From: Austwickia chelonae
GTDB lineage: Bacteria; Actinomycetota; Actinomycetes; Actinomycetales; Dermatophilaceae
Length of the DNA stretch: 64,000 bases
Reading direction: 5' to 3'
NCBI RefSeq assembly: GCF_003391095.1
Contig: NZ_CP031447.1
Span: 2,418,001-2,482,000 of the forward strand
Every line of letters starts with the position of its first letter. Positions within the stretch are counted from its first letter, which is position 1. The translations under genes were made by a program, and so were the position numbers. This document shows positions 54,757-63,508 of this stretch, piece after piece. The notes beneath the pieces are model-generated. The model did not search any database and had not been told where the DNA came from. It saw nothing but the letters and a program-made list of their open reading frames with translations.

Positions 54757-56411
54757 GACGTCTCCTCCACTGTAGAAACCAGCTTCTTGTCAGCTGTCGG
54801 ATCCGGGTATGCGCGAGGAAGCGCTTTCCGCAGTGCAGACCGGAACCAGCCCTCTGCGATCGGCGCGTCAATGACATGTCCTTTGACTTCGCGTCCTCGC
54901 CACGCTTTATCGGCTGAGGCATCGACCAGTTCCGCACCGACCTCTCGGAGGAGTCGATCCGCGTTGCGGTGCCACGTGGTCAAGGCTTGTGCGGCGTCCT
55001 TCTCCGCAGTCAGCCCCCACGCCCACTCCCGGAAAGGACGGTCGAGCACATTCCAGGCCCGCTCGGCGGCCCGTTCCTGCACCCCTTCAGGCGCCCCGCC
55101 TGCTGCCTGTTGGAGATTGCCCGCGAAATGACGTACAGCGCTCACCGCTTCCTGAGTGGCTGCCACGGCATCGATCACCGTCGAGCGCAGCGCAGCGCTG
55201 GTCAGAACGCCTGCGTGCAGATGCATCGAATCGTCGATGACTCCCGAGATGACTGAGCTCTGCGAGCCGTACTCGATGCCGATGGCCCGGAACCTGATGG
55301 GGTGGTCACGGCCGAGGTATTCCTCTTCGGTCACGGTCGCCAACCATCGGAGCAAAGGTGGGGACAGCCGCGAAGCTTCCTCCGCTGGCCCGCCCGTCGA
55401 GGAGTTACCGGCGAGCAGGCTTTCCAGGCCGCGCCACACCGCACGCTCCGGCTGGTGGGTGACCGGCATGTAAACCACCGGACCGTGATCGCCTTTCTTC
55501 TCCTGGTTGGCGCTGCGCCGCCAGGCCACCATCGCTTCGTCTCCGTGGCGGTTCTGCAGGACAGCTCGGTCCCCGTAGCACACCAGCGCGTCGACGACGT
55601 ACCCTTCGTCGTCGGTGAACAGCCGCAGCCGTCGACTCTGCCAGGCAAGGAGCTCCACCGGGCCTGTCTCGCGATCCGGGTCGGACAATCGGCGATCGAC
55701 AGCGCTGCTCAAGAGGTCTTCGCGCTCCCAGACCGGAAGATCACCCTCCGGGGAAGGTTTCTCGTACACCAGGTTCAGCAGTAGGGTCTCGGCCAAGGTG
55801 TTCCCTTCGGCGATGATCATGCCGAGGTTCCCGCACCATCCGGTTCCTGACGGGTATCCTTTCCCACCTTTCACCCGCTCGTCACCAACAGCCCCCGACT
55901 TGATCCCAGCCGGATCATAGGCCTGACAGTGGATCAGCCACCGGGCTGCCTCCGCCGGGCCGATCCGGTCCAGGCCCCGACCGGCGCGCGTGGTGAAGAA
56001 CTTCTCCCCGTCGGGGATCTCTGCGATCAGCTTCGTCAACCCGGACGTACTCCCCTTCTCCGTATGCAGGTCGGCCACCTGAAGAAAAGGCGCCCGCGCG
56101 TCGAAGAGCTCGAAGCGGTCCCGGAACCGCTCCAGGTAGGTGATCACCGCGGCGGTGGGAAACCCCTCCGACCACCATTCGCCCCACTGCTCGACAGCCT
56201 CATCGGGGTAAAGATCCTCCCGAAGCGCGCGATGGCAGATGGCCAGAAGAAGACGTAGGACCGCTGCCTGTTGTGTCGGCATCTCCCCCGCCAGGCCTCG
56301 CCAGCGCGAGATGTCGCGGAACAGCTCTTCCAAGGAGACCTCGTGACAGCGTTGTCCTTCATCGCGCGCCAAGATCCACGGGTCATGCACCAGATTGAAT
56401 GTCGGAGTCAT
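54753..56411 (-). CDS. cse1: Cse1 (CasA/Cas8e) large subunit
   Basis: The 552-residue PAM-recognising large subunit that recruits Cas3. The N-terminus NLVHDPWILARDEGQRCHEV is typical, and the length is normal. The ATG at 56411 lies 1 nt after the cas3 stop; the longer in-frame start at 56561 lies inside cas3 and is not supported. Confidence 0.93.
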   Translation of the reverse strand: MTPTFNLVHDPWILARDEGQRCHEVSLEELFRDISRWRGLAGEMPTQQAAVLRLLLAICHRALREDLYPDEAVEQWGEWWSEGFPTAAVITYLERFRDRFELFDARAPFLQVADLHTEKGSTSGLTKLIAEIPDGEKFFTTRAGRGLDRIGPAEAARWLIHCQAYDPAGIKSGAVGDERVKGGKGYPSGTGWCGNLGMIIAEGNTLAETLLLNLVYEKPSPEGDLPVWEREDLLSSAVDRRLSDPDRETGPVELLAWQSRRLRLFTDDEGYVVDALVCYGDRAVLQNRHGDEAMVAWRRSANQEKKGDHGPVVYMPVTHQPERAVWRGLESLLAGNSSTGGPAEEASRLSPPLLRWLATVTEEEYLGRDHPIRFRAIGIEYGSQSSVISGVIDDSMHLHAGVLTSAALRSTVIDAVAATQEAVSAVRHFAGNLQQAAGGAPEGVQERAAERAWNVLDRPFREWAWGLTAEKDAAQALTTWHRNADRLLREVGAELVDASADKAWRGREVKGHVIDAPIAEGWFRSALRKALPRAYPDPTADKKLVSTVEETS

Positions 56412-56412
56412 G

Positions 56413-59289
56413 TCACTTCCTGTCCGATGTTTCTGCAGAGACGAGCAAACCGAGCAACCTGTCGTAACGGACGCGACGACCACACAGGACCGTTTGCAGG
56501 GAGTCGTCCAAGGGCAGCACCAGCTGCCCGGCCAGCCAGCGGTTGTCCTGCCACCCAACAACCTCAGGAACCTGCTCCAATTCCGCGATGACCTGGTCGA
56601 TCACCCCCGGATGAACCAATGTCCGAGGCAACCGGACCGTGCAGGAAGCAGCGGCACGAGCCACCCGGTCGTCATAGCTGCCGAGCACGGTCGGTAATGC
56701 TGCACCTGCTTCTTCGGGAACATCCGGCAGCACGTGGAGGAGGCCGTCCTGTTCGCTGCGGGACAAGAGGATCACTTCGAGGGAGTCGGAGCTGTCACGA
56801 ACCTGCGCCTTCCCGCACCGATCCAGGTCGTCGCCCTCAGCACGCACCGGGGAGGTGAGCCAGTCGATCAACGTGAGAGAGCGCATCGGCTCCGTGACCT
56901 GGAAGTCCTCAGCCCTTTTCGTGGAGTCCGCTCTGATCGCGGCATACTTCCGTCGAGCTGCTTCCCATGCCTCCGACCAGCCCGGCGGTGGCTCCGCGTG
57001 CTCGACGTAACCCGACTGGACCAATGTCGGAATGTCCGGCGGCAATAGGATCTCCTGCCCGGAGCACAGCTGCGGCAGCAGAACTGCCACGGCACGCAGC
57101 AGCCGGTACTCGCCGTACACGGCCACACAGCCACGGTCGAACAGCGGAGGCCCGCCCTGTGGGTCGACGCCGCTGACACCGGTGAGATACAGGTGAGGAC
57201 GACGCAAAGCTGCCGGCCGTTCCATCTCCGCACGACGGTGCCGGTGCAGACGCCCAGTCCGTTGGAGGAGAAGATCGATCGGGGCGATATCGCTGAACAT
57301 CACATCGAAGTCGACATCGAGGCTCTGCTCCAACACTTGTGTCCCGACGACAATGCACCGCTGGGGACGGCTGACCACGCCCCCTGGCGGGCCGAGCAGC
57401 TCTCTGATCTTCCTCTCCAGGCGCATCCGGTCCGGCCCGATGAAACGGCTGTGTACGAGGAGGACTTCCTCCCCGAATTCCTCGCGTAATTCTTCGAAGG
57501 TGTTCTGGGCACGCCCGACGGTGTTCCGAATGACAGCGGCGCATCCTCCGTCGACGAGTTCCCTACGCAGAAGCGGGAGAAGCTCGTCATCAGGTACGAC
57601 GGACAAGGCCACCGGAACCGGTTCGGCCGTGTCCGTGATCGCCACCGTTCGGACGTGGGTCGTCGCCACGGTGAGGCATGGATAGGTCGACGGTTCAGGG
57701 ATCTCCACCCGCTCGGAGCGCTCAGACTTGGGCTGCCGTCCACGCCGCCCGCGGACGTAGGCGTCGACCAGTTGTCTGCGTTGCGCGGAAGGCAGCGTGG
57801 CCGAGAGCAGGACGACCGGCGCCCCGTAGGCTCCCAGCCAGGTCAGTACCCGGCACAGATAGGACCGCATGTAGTCATCCGCGGCATGAACCTCGTCGAC
57901 GATAACGACCTTCCCGGACAGCGCCAGGTGCCGTAGTGCGAGATGTTTCGTCTGTAGACCGGCGAAGAGAACCTGGTCGACGGTGCCGATCACATGATTC
58001 GCGAGTACCCCTCGTTTTCGTCCTTGCAGCCAGGTGTCGGCGACAGGAGCAAGGCGTTCTGCCGAAGCGCTCCCCATGTTGAGGTCGTCGTCGTAGACAC
58101 CGTTGAACCTCGCGTAACTGTCCCGGAGCAGCCCTCGGTAGTCGTCGTTGAGACCTGACTTCGAGTGGGCCAGGAAGACACTGGTCTCGGATTGTCCAGG
58201 CAGATGTCGTAGCCAGGTGAGGACACGGGTGAACATCGCATCGCTGGTAGCCATGGTGGGCAATGCGACGAAAACACCACCACATCCGAATTCAGCTGCG
58301 AGAATCTCTGCGGCTTGAAGCGCAGCTTCGGTCTTGCCCTGTCCCATCGCAGCTTCGACAACGATCAGGGGTGCTTCATCGACCTCAGCCGCAGCGGTCA
58401 TCGCCTCCTGCTGAACCGGCCTGATCGGGTATCCCGCAAGATGTGGAAAGCGTGTGGCCAGCAGAGCTGCGGGGTCTCCGGTAGGGGGCGGAGGAGGATG
58501 CCACGGCGGAGGCAGTGTGAGTGAACCCAAGGCCATCGACCTACGCAGGTCACCGTCGTCAAGCCCATCGTAGGGAAAAGTCTTCTCGTCGCTGGCAATC
58601 CAATCTGCTGCGATCAACGCCGCGCTGAGGTCGACCTGTGCAACGGTCGAGAGCCCTTTGGGCGGAAGCGCAGCGAGGATCTCGTCGAGGTGATATTCGA
58701 CGAACATCCGGGTAAGGATCTCGTGGCGGACGTCGTCCCAGGCAGGCCCACCCCATGCCCTGCTGCCTCGCCGGGGATCGCGGTTGTTCCTCAGCCTGCT
58801 GAGTGCCTCTCCGGTGGGCGGGGTCCCGTGATGACCCCCGATGACGGTGGCCAGGGACCGCGCGACAGGCCGGGAGACGGAGCGAGTTGTGGTCAACCAT
58901 TCCTGGAGCAGGAAATGCCCCATGACTCCGTGGTGGGCGTAGTCGTCCCGAGGAACATCAGGACAAGACAGCCCTTGTTTTTCGAGGTGATAAACCACGT
59001 GCTCGGCTCCCACGAGGCGGGCTTTACCCGCAAAGGCCGGCGCCGCTTTACCCAGGTCATGGACCGAGGCAACCCAGGCAAAAAGAGACTTGGCCAGCCT
59101 TTCAGTACCGCCGAGTTCAGCAGCCACCCTTCTTCGCACGATCCGAGGAATCCAGTGATCCCATAAGTGATCGGCAACGGCGGCCGTGTCCTCCAGGTGG
59201 ACCACCAACGGCAGATAGGAGCCATCCTCTCGGCTCAGCTTCCCCCACAAGGCCCAGGCCCTGTCAGACCATCCTGGAATCCTCGACAT
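56413..59289 (-). CDS. cas3: Cas3 HD nuclease-helicase, type I-E
   Basis: A 958-residue effector. The HD nuclease domain has VHDLGKAAPAF and YAHHGVMGHF. The SF2 helicase has Walker A MGQGKTEAA, Walker B DEVHAADDY, the SATLP motif and QRTGRLHRH. It unwinds and degrades DNA marked by Cascade. The start ATG at 59289 follows GGGAGGG. It is the first gene of the cas operon; the promoter region about 110 bp upstream carries the match to the mini-array pseudo-spacer. Confidence 0.96.
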   Translation of the reverse strand: MSRIPGWSDRAWALWGKLSREDGSYLPLVVHLEDTAAVADHLWDHWIPRIVRRRVAAELGGTERLAKSLFAWVASVHDLGKAAPAFAGKARLVGAEHVVYHLEKQGLSCPDVPRDDYAHHGVMGHFLLQEWLTTTRSVSRPVARSLATVIGGHHGTPPTGEALSRLRNNRDPRRGSRAWGGPAWDDVRHEILTRMFVEYHLDEILAALPPKGLSTVAQVDLSAALIAADWIASDEKTFPYDGLDDGDLRRSMALGSLTLPPPWHPPPPPTGDPAALLATRFPHLAGYPIRPVQQEAMTAAAEVDEAPLIVVEAAMGQGKTEAALQAAEILAAEFGCGGVFVALPTMATSDAMFTRVLTWLRHLPGQSETSVFLAHSKSGLNDDYRGLLRDSYARFNGVYDDDLNMGSASAERLAPVADTWLQGRKRGVLANHVIGTVDQVLFAGLQTKHLALRHLALSGKVVIVDEVHAADDYMRSYLCRVLTWLGAYGAPVVLLSATLPSAQRRQLVDAYVRGRRGRQPKSERSERVEIPEPSTYPCLTVATTHVRTVAITDTAEPVPVALSVVPDDELLPLLRRELVDGGCAAVIRNTVGRAQNTFEELREEFGEEVLLVHSRFIGPDRMRLERKIRELLGPPGGVVSRPQRCIVVGTQVLEQSLDVDFDVMFSDIAPIDLLLQRTGRLHRHRRAEMERPAALRRPHLYLTGVSGVDPQGGPPLFDRGCVAVYGEYRLLRAVAVLLPQLCSGQEILLPPDIPTLVQSGYVEHAEPPPGWSEAWEAARRKYAAIRADSTKRAEDFQVTEPMRSLTLIDWLTSPVRAEGDDLDRCGKAQVRDSSDSLEVILLSRSEQDGLLHVLPDVPEEAGAALPTVLGSYDDRVARAAASCTVRLPRTLVHPGVIDQVIAELEQVPEVVGWQDNRWLAGQLVLPLDDSLQTVLCGRRVRYDRLLGLLVSAETSDRK

Positions 59290-59380
59290 GAGGCCCTCCC
59301 CAGTCGTCGGCAATGCTTCGTCGCGCCGCCTCTCGCCTTCGACAATACCTGTCAACACACACCACATCAAACCCTCAAAC

Positions 59381-59404
59381 TCCCCATCGAGAACACAATT
59401 TATA
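59381..59404 (-). promoter_or_regulatory. cas operon promoter region with pseudo-spacer target
   Basis: On the minus strand a TATAAA box (59404-59399) lies in an A/T run and is followed at once by TTGTGTTCTCGATGGGGA. Bases 59397-59381 match pseudo-spacer positions 2-18 of the mini-array perfectly; position 1 differs. The AAA inside the box is where a type I-E PAM would be. The -35 region is not clear. If the box is the -10 element, transcription would start inside the target. Confidence 0.65.
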
Positions 59405-59436
59405 TTTTTTTAAGGATCCAAGGAGTGCGGACAGCA

Positions 59437-59466
59437 AAATCTTCTCAGGCCCACACAGAGGAGAAG
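59437..59466 (-). terminator. Possible terminator of the mini-array RNA
   Basis: Minus-strand CTTCTC (59466-59461) pairs with GAGAAG (59446-59441), directly followed by ATTTTG. It begins inside the end of the downstream degenerate repeat. The stem is short, the loop 14 nt. Confidence 0.45.
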
Positions 59467-59552
59467 CTATCCCCGCAGGTGCGGGGCGCACATACTTTCA
59501 GGGGCTTCCCCATCGAGAACACAGGGTTCATCCCCGCCGATGCGGGGCATCA
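59464..59552 (-). ncRNA. Degenerate mini-CRISPR, candidate CreR-type guide RNA
   Basis: Two degenerate repeats, 59464-59491 (6 of 28 bases differ from consensus) and 59525-59552 (7 differ), are spaced exactly 61 nt apart and enclose a 33-nt pseudo-spacer (59492-59524). They have the same orientation as the main array. The CCCCGC/GCGGGG stems are kept. The 5'-handle side of the upstream repeat keeps ATGAACC (consensus ATGAGCC), while the handle side of the last repeat has decayed. That pattern suits production of one crRNA-like guide. Pseudo-spacer positions 2-18 match the cas3 promoter region. Confidence 0.8.
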
Positions 59553-59585
59553 TCGCGATGAGCCGACAGCGCAAGAAGCCATGAC

Positions 59586-59613
59586 AGTCTACGCCCCCAG
59601 CAAACTCGAACAA
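59586..59613 (-). promoter_or_regulatory. Candidate promoter of the mini-array RNA
   Basis: On the minus strand TTGTTC (59613-59608) and TAGACT (59591-59586) are separated by 16 bp. The predicted start, near 59579, is about 27 nt before the upstream degenerate repeat. No open reading frame of interest uses it. Confidence 0.5.
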
Positions 59614-59745
59614 ATTTGTCCCACAGCCAAGTTCATGGAACGAGCCAATGACAAAACCCCTGTCGGCCACCACATATCCGGAATGCTCGGAACATGCACG
59701 ACGGCTGGCCTCAGACCTGTAGAACCGCACCGCTCAACCGTCGCG

Positions 59746-59794
59746 CCTCACCGCACGTACCGTTTGGTCCACGCCCGTCCCGCAGCATCCACCA
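59746..59794 (-). repeat. cobJ 3'-end copy; putative att-like direct repeat (right)
   Basis: The last 15 codons of cobIJ (with the stop) and 4 flanking bases match 39022-39070 at 44 of 49 positions, in the same orientation. The two copies bound the 20.7-kb segment with the CRISPR-Cas locus. Confidence 0.8.
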
Positions 59795-61298
59795 CCGTTC
59801 CGCGCGCGCCCACGACGAGCAGGCACTTCATGTCGATGCTCCGCGGGTCCAGGGTGCCCAGCGTGGTCACCGTCAGCGATTCCTCGGCCCGGCCGACGTC
59901 CCGGCCGACCACCACCACGCACTCTGCGCCCCGCTCGGCCAGAAGCACCTCGTGGGCGCGCACGATCTGTTCGGTGCGGGTCCGTGACGCCGGGTTGTAG
60001 ATCGCCACCACCAGGTCGGCACGGCTCACCGCCCGCAGCCGCTCCTCCACGACCTCCCACGGTTTGAGCCGGTCGGACAGTGAGATCACCGCGTAGTCCC
60101 CGCCCAGTGGGGCACCTGCTCGTGCCGCGACCGCCTGCGCAGCGGTCACCCCCGGCAGCACCCGCACCGGCACCCGGCTGTACGGCGTGCCGTCCGCGGC
60201 ACGACCTTCGGCGGCCTCGAAGACCGCCGAGGCCATCCCGAAGACTCCCGCGTCCCCGCCGGAGACCACTGCGACCTTCTCTCCCGCCAATGCCAGGTCC
60301 AACGCCAGACGGGCCCGGTCGACCTCGACGGTGTTCCCGCTGGCGTGCCGGGTCAGCCCGGTCCGCTGCGGCACCCGGTCCACGTAGGGTGCATAACCGA
60401 TCACGTGGGAGACCTCGGCCAGCGCGGCGGATGCCTCCGGGGTGAGCCACCGGTCCGGCCCCGGCCCCAACCCGACCACCAACAGTTCGGCCGGCCCCTG
60501 CTCCACCGCAGGCCGGCCTGCCGCTGCCAGGGCCAACTGTTCGGCCGCGCGCCCGGCGGCATCGGCGCGCACGTCGTGGCCGACCATCACCACCATCGCC
60601 ATGTAGGGCACCTCGGCGGGGTCCACCGCGGAGACCGGCAGCACCCGCTGCGAATCCCGAGTCGCGAACTCCACGTACCAGGCGTCGTCGAGCCGCCCGG
60701 CCTGCCGCAGCGCCTCCACCACGCCGGGGAAAGTACGGCCCAGTTTCATGACGACCGCGGCGTCGGTGTCGGCCAGTCGGCGTGCCAGCTCAGGCACCGG
60801 CAGCGTGCCCGGCAGCACGGTCAGCACGTCCTCGTGACGGCACAACCCGGTCGCCACCGCCGCCGTCGACCCGGCCACCGAGGTCACCCCGGGAACCACC
60901 TGTGCGGTGAACCGGTCGGCGAGCCGATCGTGCAAGTACATGTACGAGCCGTAGAACATGGGGTCGCCTTCGGCGAGCACGACGACGTCACGGCCCGCAG
61001 CCAGATGCTCGCCCAGTCGGGCCGCCCAGGTGTCGTAGAAGTCCTCGATGGCGCCGTAGTACCCGCCGGGGTGATCTGTGGTGCCGGTGGTCACCGGGTA
61101 CACCATCAGTTCTTCGATCTGCCCGTCACGCAGGTAGGGCCCGGCGATGGCCCGCGCCCCGGAGCGCCCGCTGGGCCCGGAATGGTAGGCGACGACATCG
61201 GCGTCGGAGATGATCCGGGCGGCTTTCACCGTGACCAGTTCGGGGTCGCCGGGGCCGACCCCGACCCCCCACAGACGACCGGGAACGACCGCGTTCAC
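59748..61298 (-). CDS. cobIJ: CobIJ fusion: precorrin-2 C20- and precorrin-3B C17-methyltransferase
   Basis: A 516-residue bifunctional enzyme. The CobI half starts GVGVGPGDPELVTVKAARII and contains VVLAEGDPMFYGSYMYLHDR. The CobJ half (about residues 258-516) starts VVGLGPGPDRWLTPEASAAL and contains GYAPYVDRV, VVSGGDAGVFGMAS and DLVVAIYNPASRTR. It methylates C20, then C17 with ring contraction. The GTG start at 61298 has GGAGGAG and overlaps the cobH stop (GTGA). Its 3' end is the right-hand direct repeat of the island. Confidence 0.95.
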   Translation of the reverse strand: MNAVVPGRLWGVGVGPGDPELVTVKAARIISDADVVAYHSGPSGRSGARAIAGPYLRDGQIEELMVYPVTTGTTDHPGGYYGAIEDFYDTWAARLGEHLAAGRDVVVLAEGDPMFYGSYMYLHDRLADRFTAQVVPGVTSVAGSTAAVATGLCRHEDVLTVLPGTLPVPELARRLADTDAAVVMKLGRTFPGVVEALRQAGRLDDAWYVEFATRDSQRVLPVSAVDPAEVPYMAMVVMVGHDVRADAAGRAAEQLALAAAGRPAVEQGPAELLVVGLGPGPDRWLTPEASAALAEVSHVIGYAPYVDRVPQRTGLTRHASGNTVEVDRARLALDLALAGEKVAVVSGGDAGVFGMASAVFEAAEGRAADGTPYSRVPVRVLPGVTAAQAVAARAGAPLGGDYAVISLSDRLKPWEVVEERLRAVSRADLVVAIYNPASRTRTEQIVRAHEVLLAERGAECVVVVGRDVGRAEESLTVTTLGTLDPRSIDMKCLLVVGARGTVVDAAGRAWTKRYVR

Positions 61299-61963
61299 AG
61301 GATCTCCTCCGGACGAGCCAGGGCGTTGACGGCAGAAGCTGCCAGAGCCGAACCACCCCGACGGCCGTGCACGACCAGCCACGGCACCCCGTACGGGTTC
61401 TCGGCGAGCGCGATCTTGCTCTCCGCGGAGCCGATGAATCCGACGGGGATCCCGACGACGGCGGCGGGGCGGGGCCCACCGTCGGCGATCATCTCCAACA
61501 GGTGAAAGAGCGCGGTGGGCGCATTGCCGATGGCGACGACAGCTCCTTGGAGCCTGGGCCCCCACAGGGAGACGGCGGCGGCGGCGCGGGTGGTGCCCCA
61601 TTCCTGCGCGAGCTGGGCGGTGCGGGGGTCACGCAGGGTACAGATCACCTGGTTGTCGCGAGGCAGTCGGGCGCGGGTGATCCCGGAGTCGACCATGTGG
61701 GAGTCGACGAAGATGGGGGCGCCTGCGGTGAGGGCGCCGCGGGCTGCGGCGACGACGTGGGGGTGGAAGGCGAGGTCACCGATGAGGTCGACGTCGCCGG
61801 AGGCGTGCATCATGCGGACGGCGACGGTGCGGGCGTTCTCGGGCAGCCCGTCGAGGGCGGCTTCGGCGCGGATGGTCGCGAAGGAGCGGGTGTAGATCTC
61901 CCGGCCGTCCCGGCAGTAGTCGTAGCGGGGTGTCGGTGGGGCGGGGGTCTCGGGCACGGTCAT
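61295..61963 (-). CDS. cobH: Precorrin-8X methylmutase
   Basis: A 222-residue isomerase that moves a methyl group from C11 to C12 to give hydrogenobyrinic acid. Family marks are SFATIRAEA, VRMMHASGDVDL, the GAPIFVDSHMVDSGI segment and IGNAPTALFHLLEM, then GFIGSAESK. Length is normal. It sits between cobG (33 bp upstream) and cobIJ (4-nt overlap) in one minus-strand operon. Confidence 0.95.
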   Translation of the reverse strand: MTVPETPAPPTPRYDYCRDGREIYTRSFATIRAEAALDGLPENARTVAVRMMHASGDVDLIGDLAFHPHVVAAARGALTAGAPIFVDSHMVDSGITRARLPRDNQVICTLRDPRTAQLAQEWGTTRAAAAVSLWGPRLQGAVVAIGNAPTALFHLLEMIADGGPRPAAVVGIPVGFIGSAESKIALAENPYGVPWLVVHGRRGGSALAASAVNALARPEEIL

Positions 61964-61996
61964 CGGTTCTTCTCCTGGGGTCGGCGGCTGGGTCGG

Positions 61997-63220
61997 TCAG
62001 CCGCGGGGGCCCACGCCGGGCCGGGTGAGTGCTTCTTCGACCGTGGCGGGTCGTAGTAGGTCGATGTGGTTCTCCGCCGGGGCTCCGCAGCGTCGTTCGC
62101 AGGCGCTGACGTAGACGAGGGGTCCGGGTCCGTCGAGTTCGTCGGCGAGTCGGCGGGTGAAGGTCTGGGTGTCCATGTCGGCGCGGGCGCAGCCGGGGGC
62201 GCCGGTGCAGGCGGCCAGTCGCGCCCACGGTGAGTTCTGGTCGACGGCGAGCCCGGCGGCGGCGAGGGTCTCCTGGTGGGCGGCGCCTTCGGGGACGACG
62301 ATGCTGCGCCAGGGGGTGACGACGACCTGGCGGGTGCCGGTGGCGCGGGTGACGTCGGCGAGCGCCGTGTACTGGGCGCAGGTGAGCAGGCCGAGCGGAA
62401 CACCGACGACGAGGTGGGTTCTGTTGGTGCCCAAGGGGGTGCGCCGGGTGGGTGCGGGTTCGGTCCCGTCTGGTGCGGGGTCGGTTGCGGCGGGTGTTCT
62501 GTCGATGGGGGCGAGCAGCGGGGTGGGGAGTTCGCGGATGTGCCAGGGGCGGGGGTCGAGGCTGGCGCGGGCGTGCAGGAAGGCTTCGGCGAGGTCGACC
62601 ATCACGGTCGGGGCGTCGTCGGCGGCGACTTCCCGGCCGTGTTCCCGGTCGCCGGCGTGGACGATGCCCCGGGTGGGGCTGGTCGCCTGATAGGCCAGGT
62701 CGAACTGTTCGCCGAGGACGTCGTCGCGCCCGTCGTCGAAGGCGACGAGGAAACGTCCGGGAAGTCCGGAGGTGGCCGGTCTGGAGCGCAGGAGTTCGTC
62801 GTAGGTGGTGACCAGGGGGCGGATGTCGGCGTGTCCGTGGCCGTCGAGCCCGCTGAGTGGGCTGGCGATGATGTTGCGGACGAGTTCGTGGGCGGGGGCG
62901 GGGATGATGCCGGTGGCGGCGATCCGGTCGGCGAGTCGGCAGGGCAGCGGGTCGGGCAGGGCCCGGATCTGCAGGGCGCCCCGACTGGTCAACTGGACTG
63001 TGCCATCTCCGTATTCGCGTGCCAGCGCGACGATCTCACCCAGGATGTCGACGTCTACGGCGATCCCTCCGGTACGCAGTCGCACGATCAGCCCGTCGTT
63101 CGAGGCATAAGGGCGGACCAGGCCGGGGCAGCGGTCGACCGGCACCTCGTGACGGGGAGCAGCGGTGGCAGGCATCGGCGGTGGCCTCCAGGGGATCGGC
63201 ATACGGGACGGCTCACTCAC
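61997..63220 (-). CDS. cobG: Precorrin-3B synthase
   Basis: A 407-residue siroheme and Fe-S monooxygenase of the aerobic corrin pathway. The sulfite/nitrite-reductase-like ferredoxin domain comes first (TVQLTSRGALQIRAL). The C-terminal cysteines for the 4Fe-4S cluster lie in CTGAPGCARADMD and CERRCGAPAENH. The start is uncertain: GTG 63220 has GGAGGA, while ATG 63175 (PATAAPRHEVP onwards) also has GGAGG. The mid-region has a Pro/Thr-rich insert (DRTPAATDPAPDGTEPAP). Its presence, with CobN, indicates the oxygen-dependent route. Confidence 0.9.
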   Translation of the reverse strand: MSEPSRMPIPWRPPPMPATAAPRHEVPVDRCPGLVRPYASNDGLIVRLRTGGIAVDVDILGEIVALAREYGDGTVQLTSRGALQIRALPDPLPCRLADRIAATGIIPAPAHELVRNIIASPLSGLDGHGHADIRPLVTTYDELLRSRPATSGLPGRFLVAFDDGRDDVLGEQFDLAYQATSPTRGIVHAGDREHGREVAADDAPTVMVDLAEAFLHARASLDPRPWHIRELPTPLLAPIDRTPAATDPAPDGTEPAPTRRTPLGTNRTHLVVGVPLGLLTCAQYTALADVTRATGTRQVVVTPWRSIVVPEGAAHQETLAAAGLAVDQNSPWARLAACTGAPGCARADMDTQTFTRRLADELDGPGPLVYVSACERRCGAPAENHIDLLRPATVEEALTRPGVGPRG

Positions 63221-63332
63221 CCTAGTGTCCTCCGAAGGTCGTCACGGGACCCCACCCGCGGGATCACGCGGATACCAGACGCCTCGCACCCCGGTCGGGT
63301 GACACATCCCGAAGCCGATGCCGGGTAGCCTG

Positions 63333-63440
63333 ACCCCGGCGTCGACGGTCGAGGAACCCCGGTGAAAACCCGGGACGGTCCCGCCACTGTGAACCTGCCG
63401 CCAGTTCTCCGGCCCAGGAAAGTCAGGAACTCGCCGCGAC
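63333..63440 (+). promoter_or_regulatory. Cobalamin riboswitch upstream of cobN
   Basis: The conserved order GAGGAACCCCGGTGAAAACC, GGTCCCGCCACTGTGA and CCAGGAAAGTCAGGA identifies a cobalamin riboswitch. A TAGCCT -10-like box (63326-63331) lies just before it, and the cobN start is about 70 nt after its end. The limits are approximate. Confidence 0.92.
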
Positions 63441-63508
63441 GTGACCTCCCTCGCGTGCACCCACCGGTGCGCGCCCGACCCAGGGGCGGACGACCCCGAA
63501 GGAGCACC

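Noticed and set aside
59464-59552. The mini-array as a simple decayed end of the main array
   Set aside because: It is 9 kb from the main array on the far side of the cas operon, and its only spacer matches the adjacent cas3 promoter region over 17 nt, which random decay does not explain.
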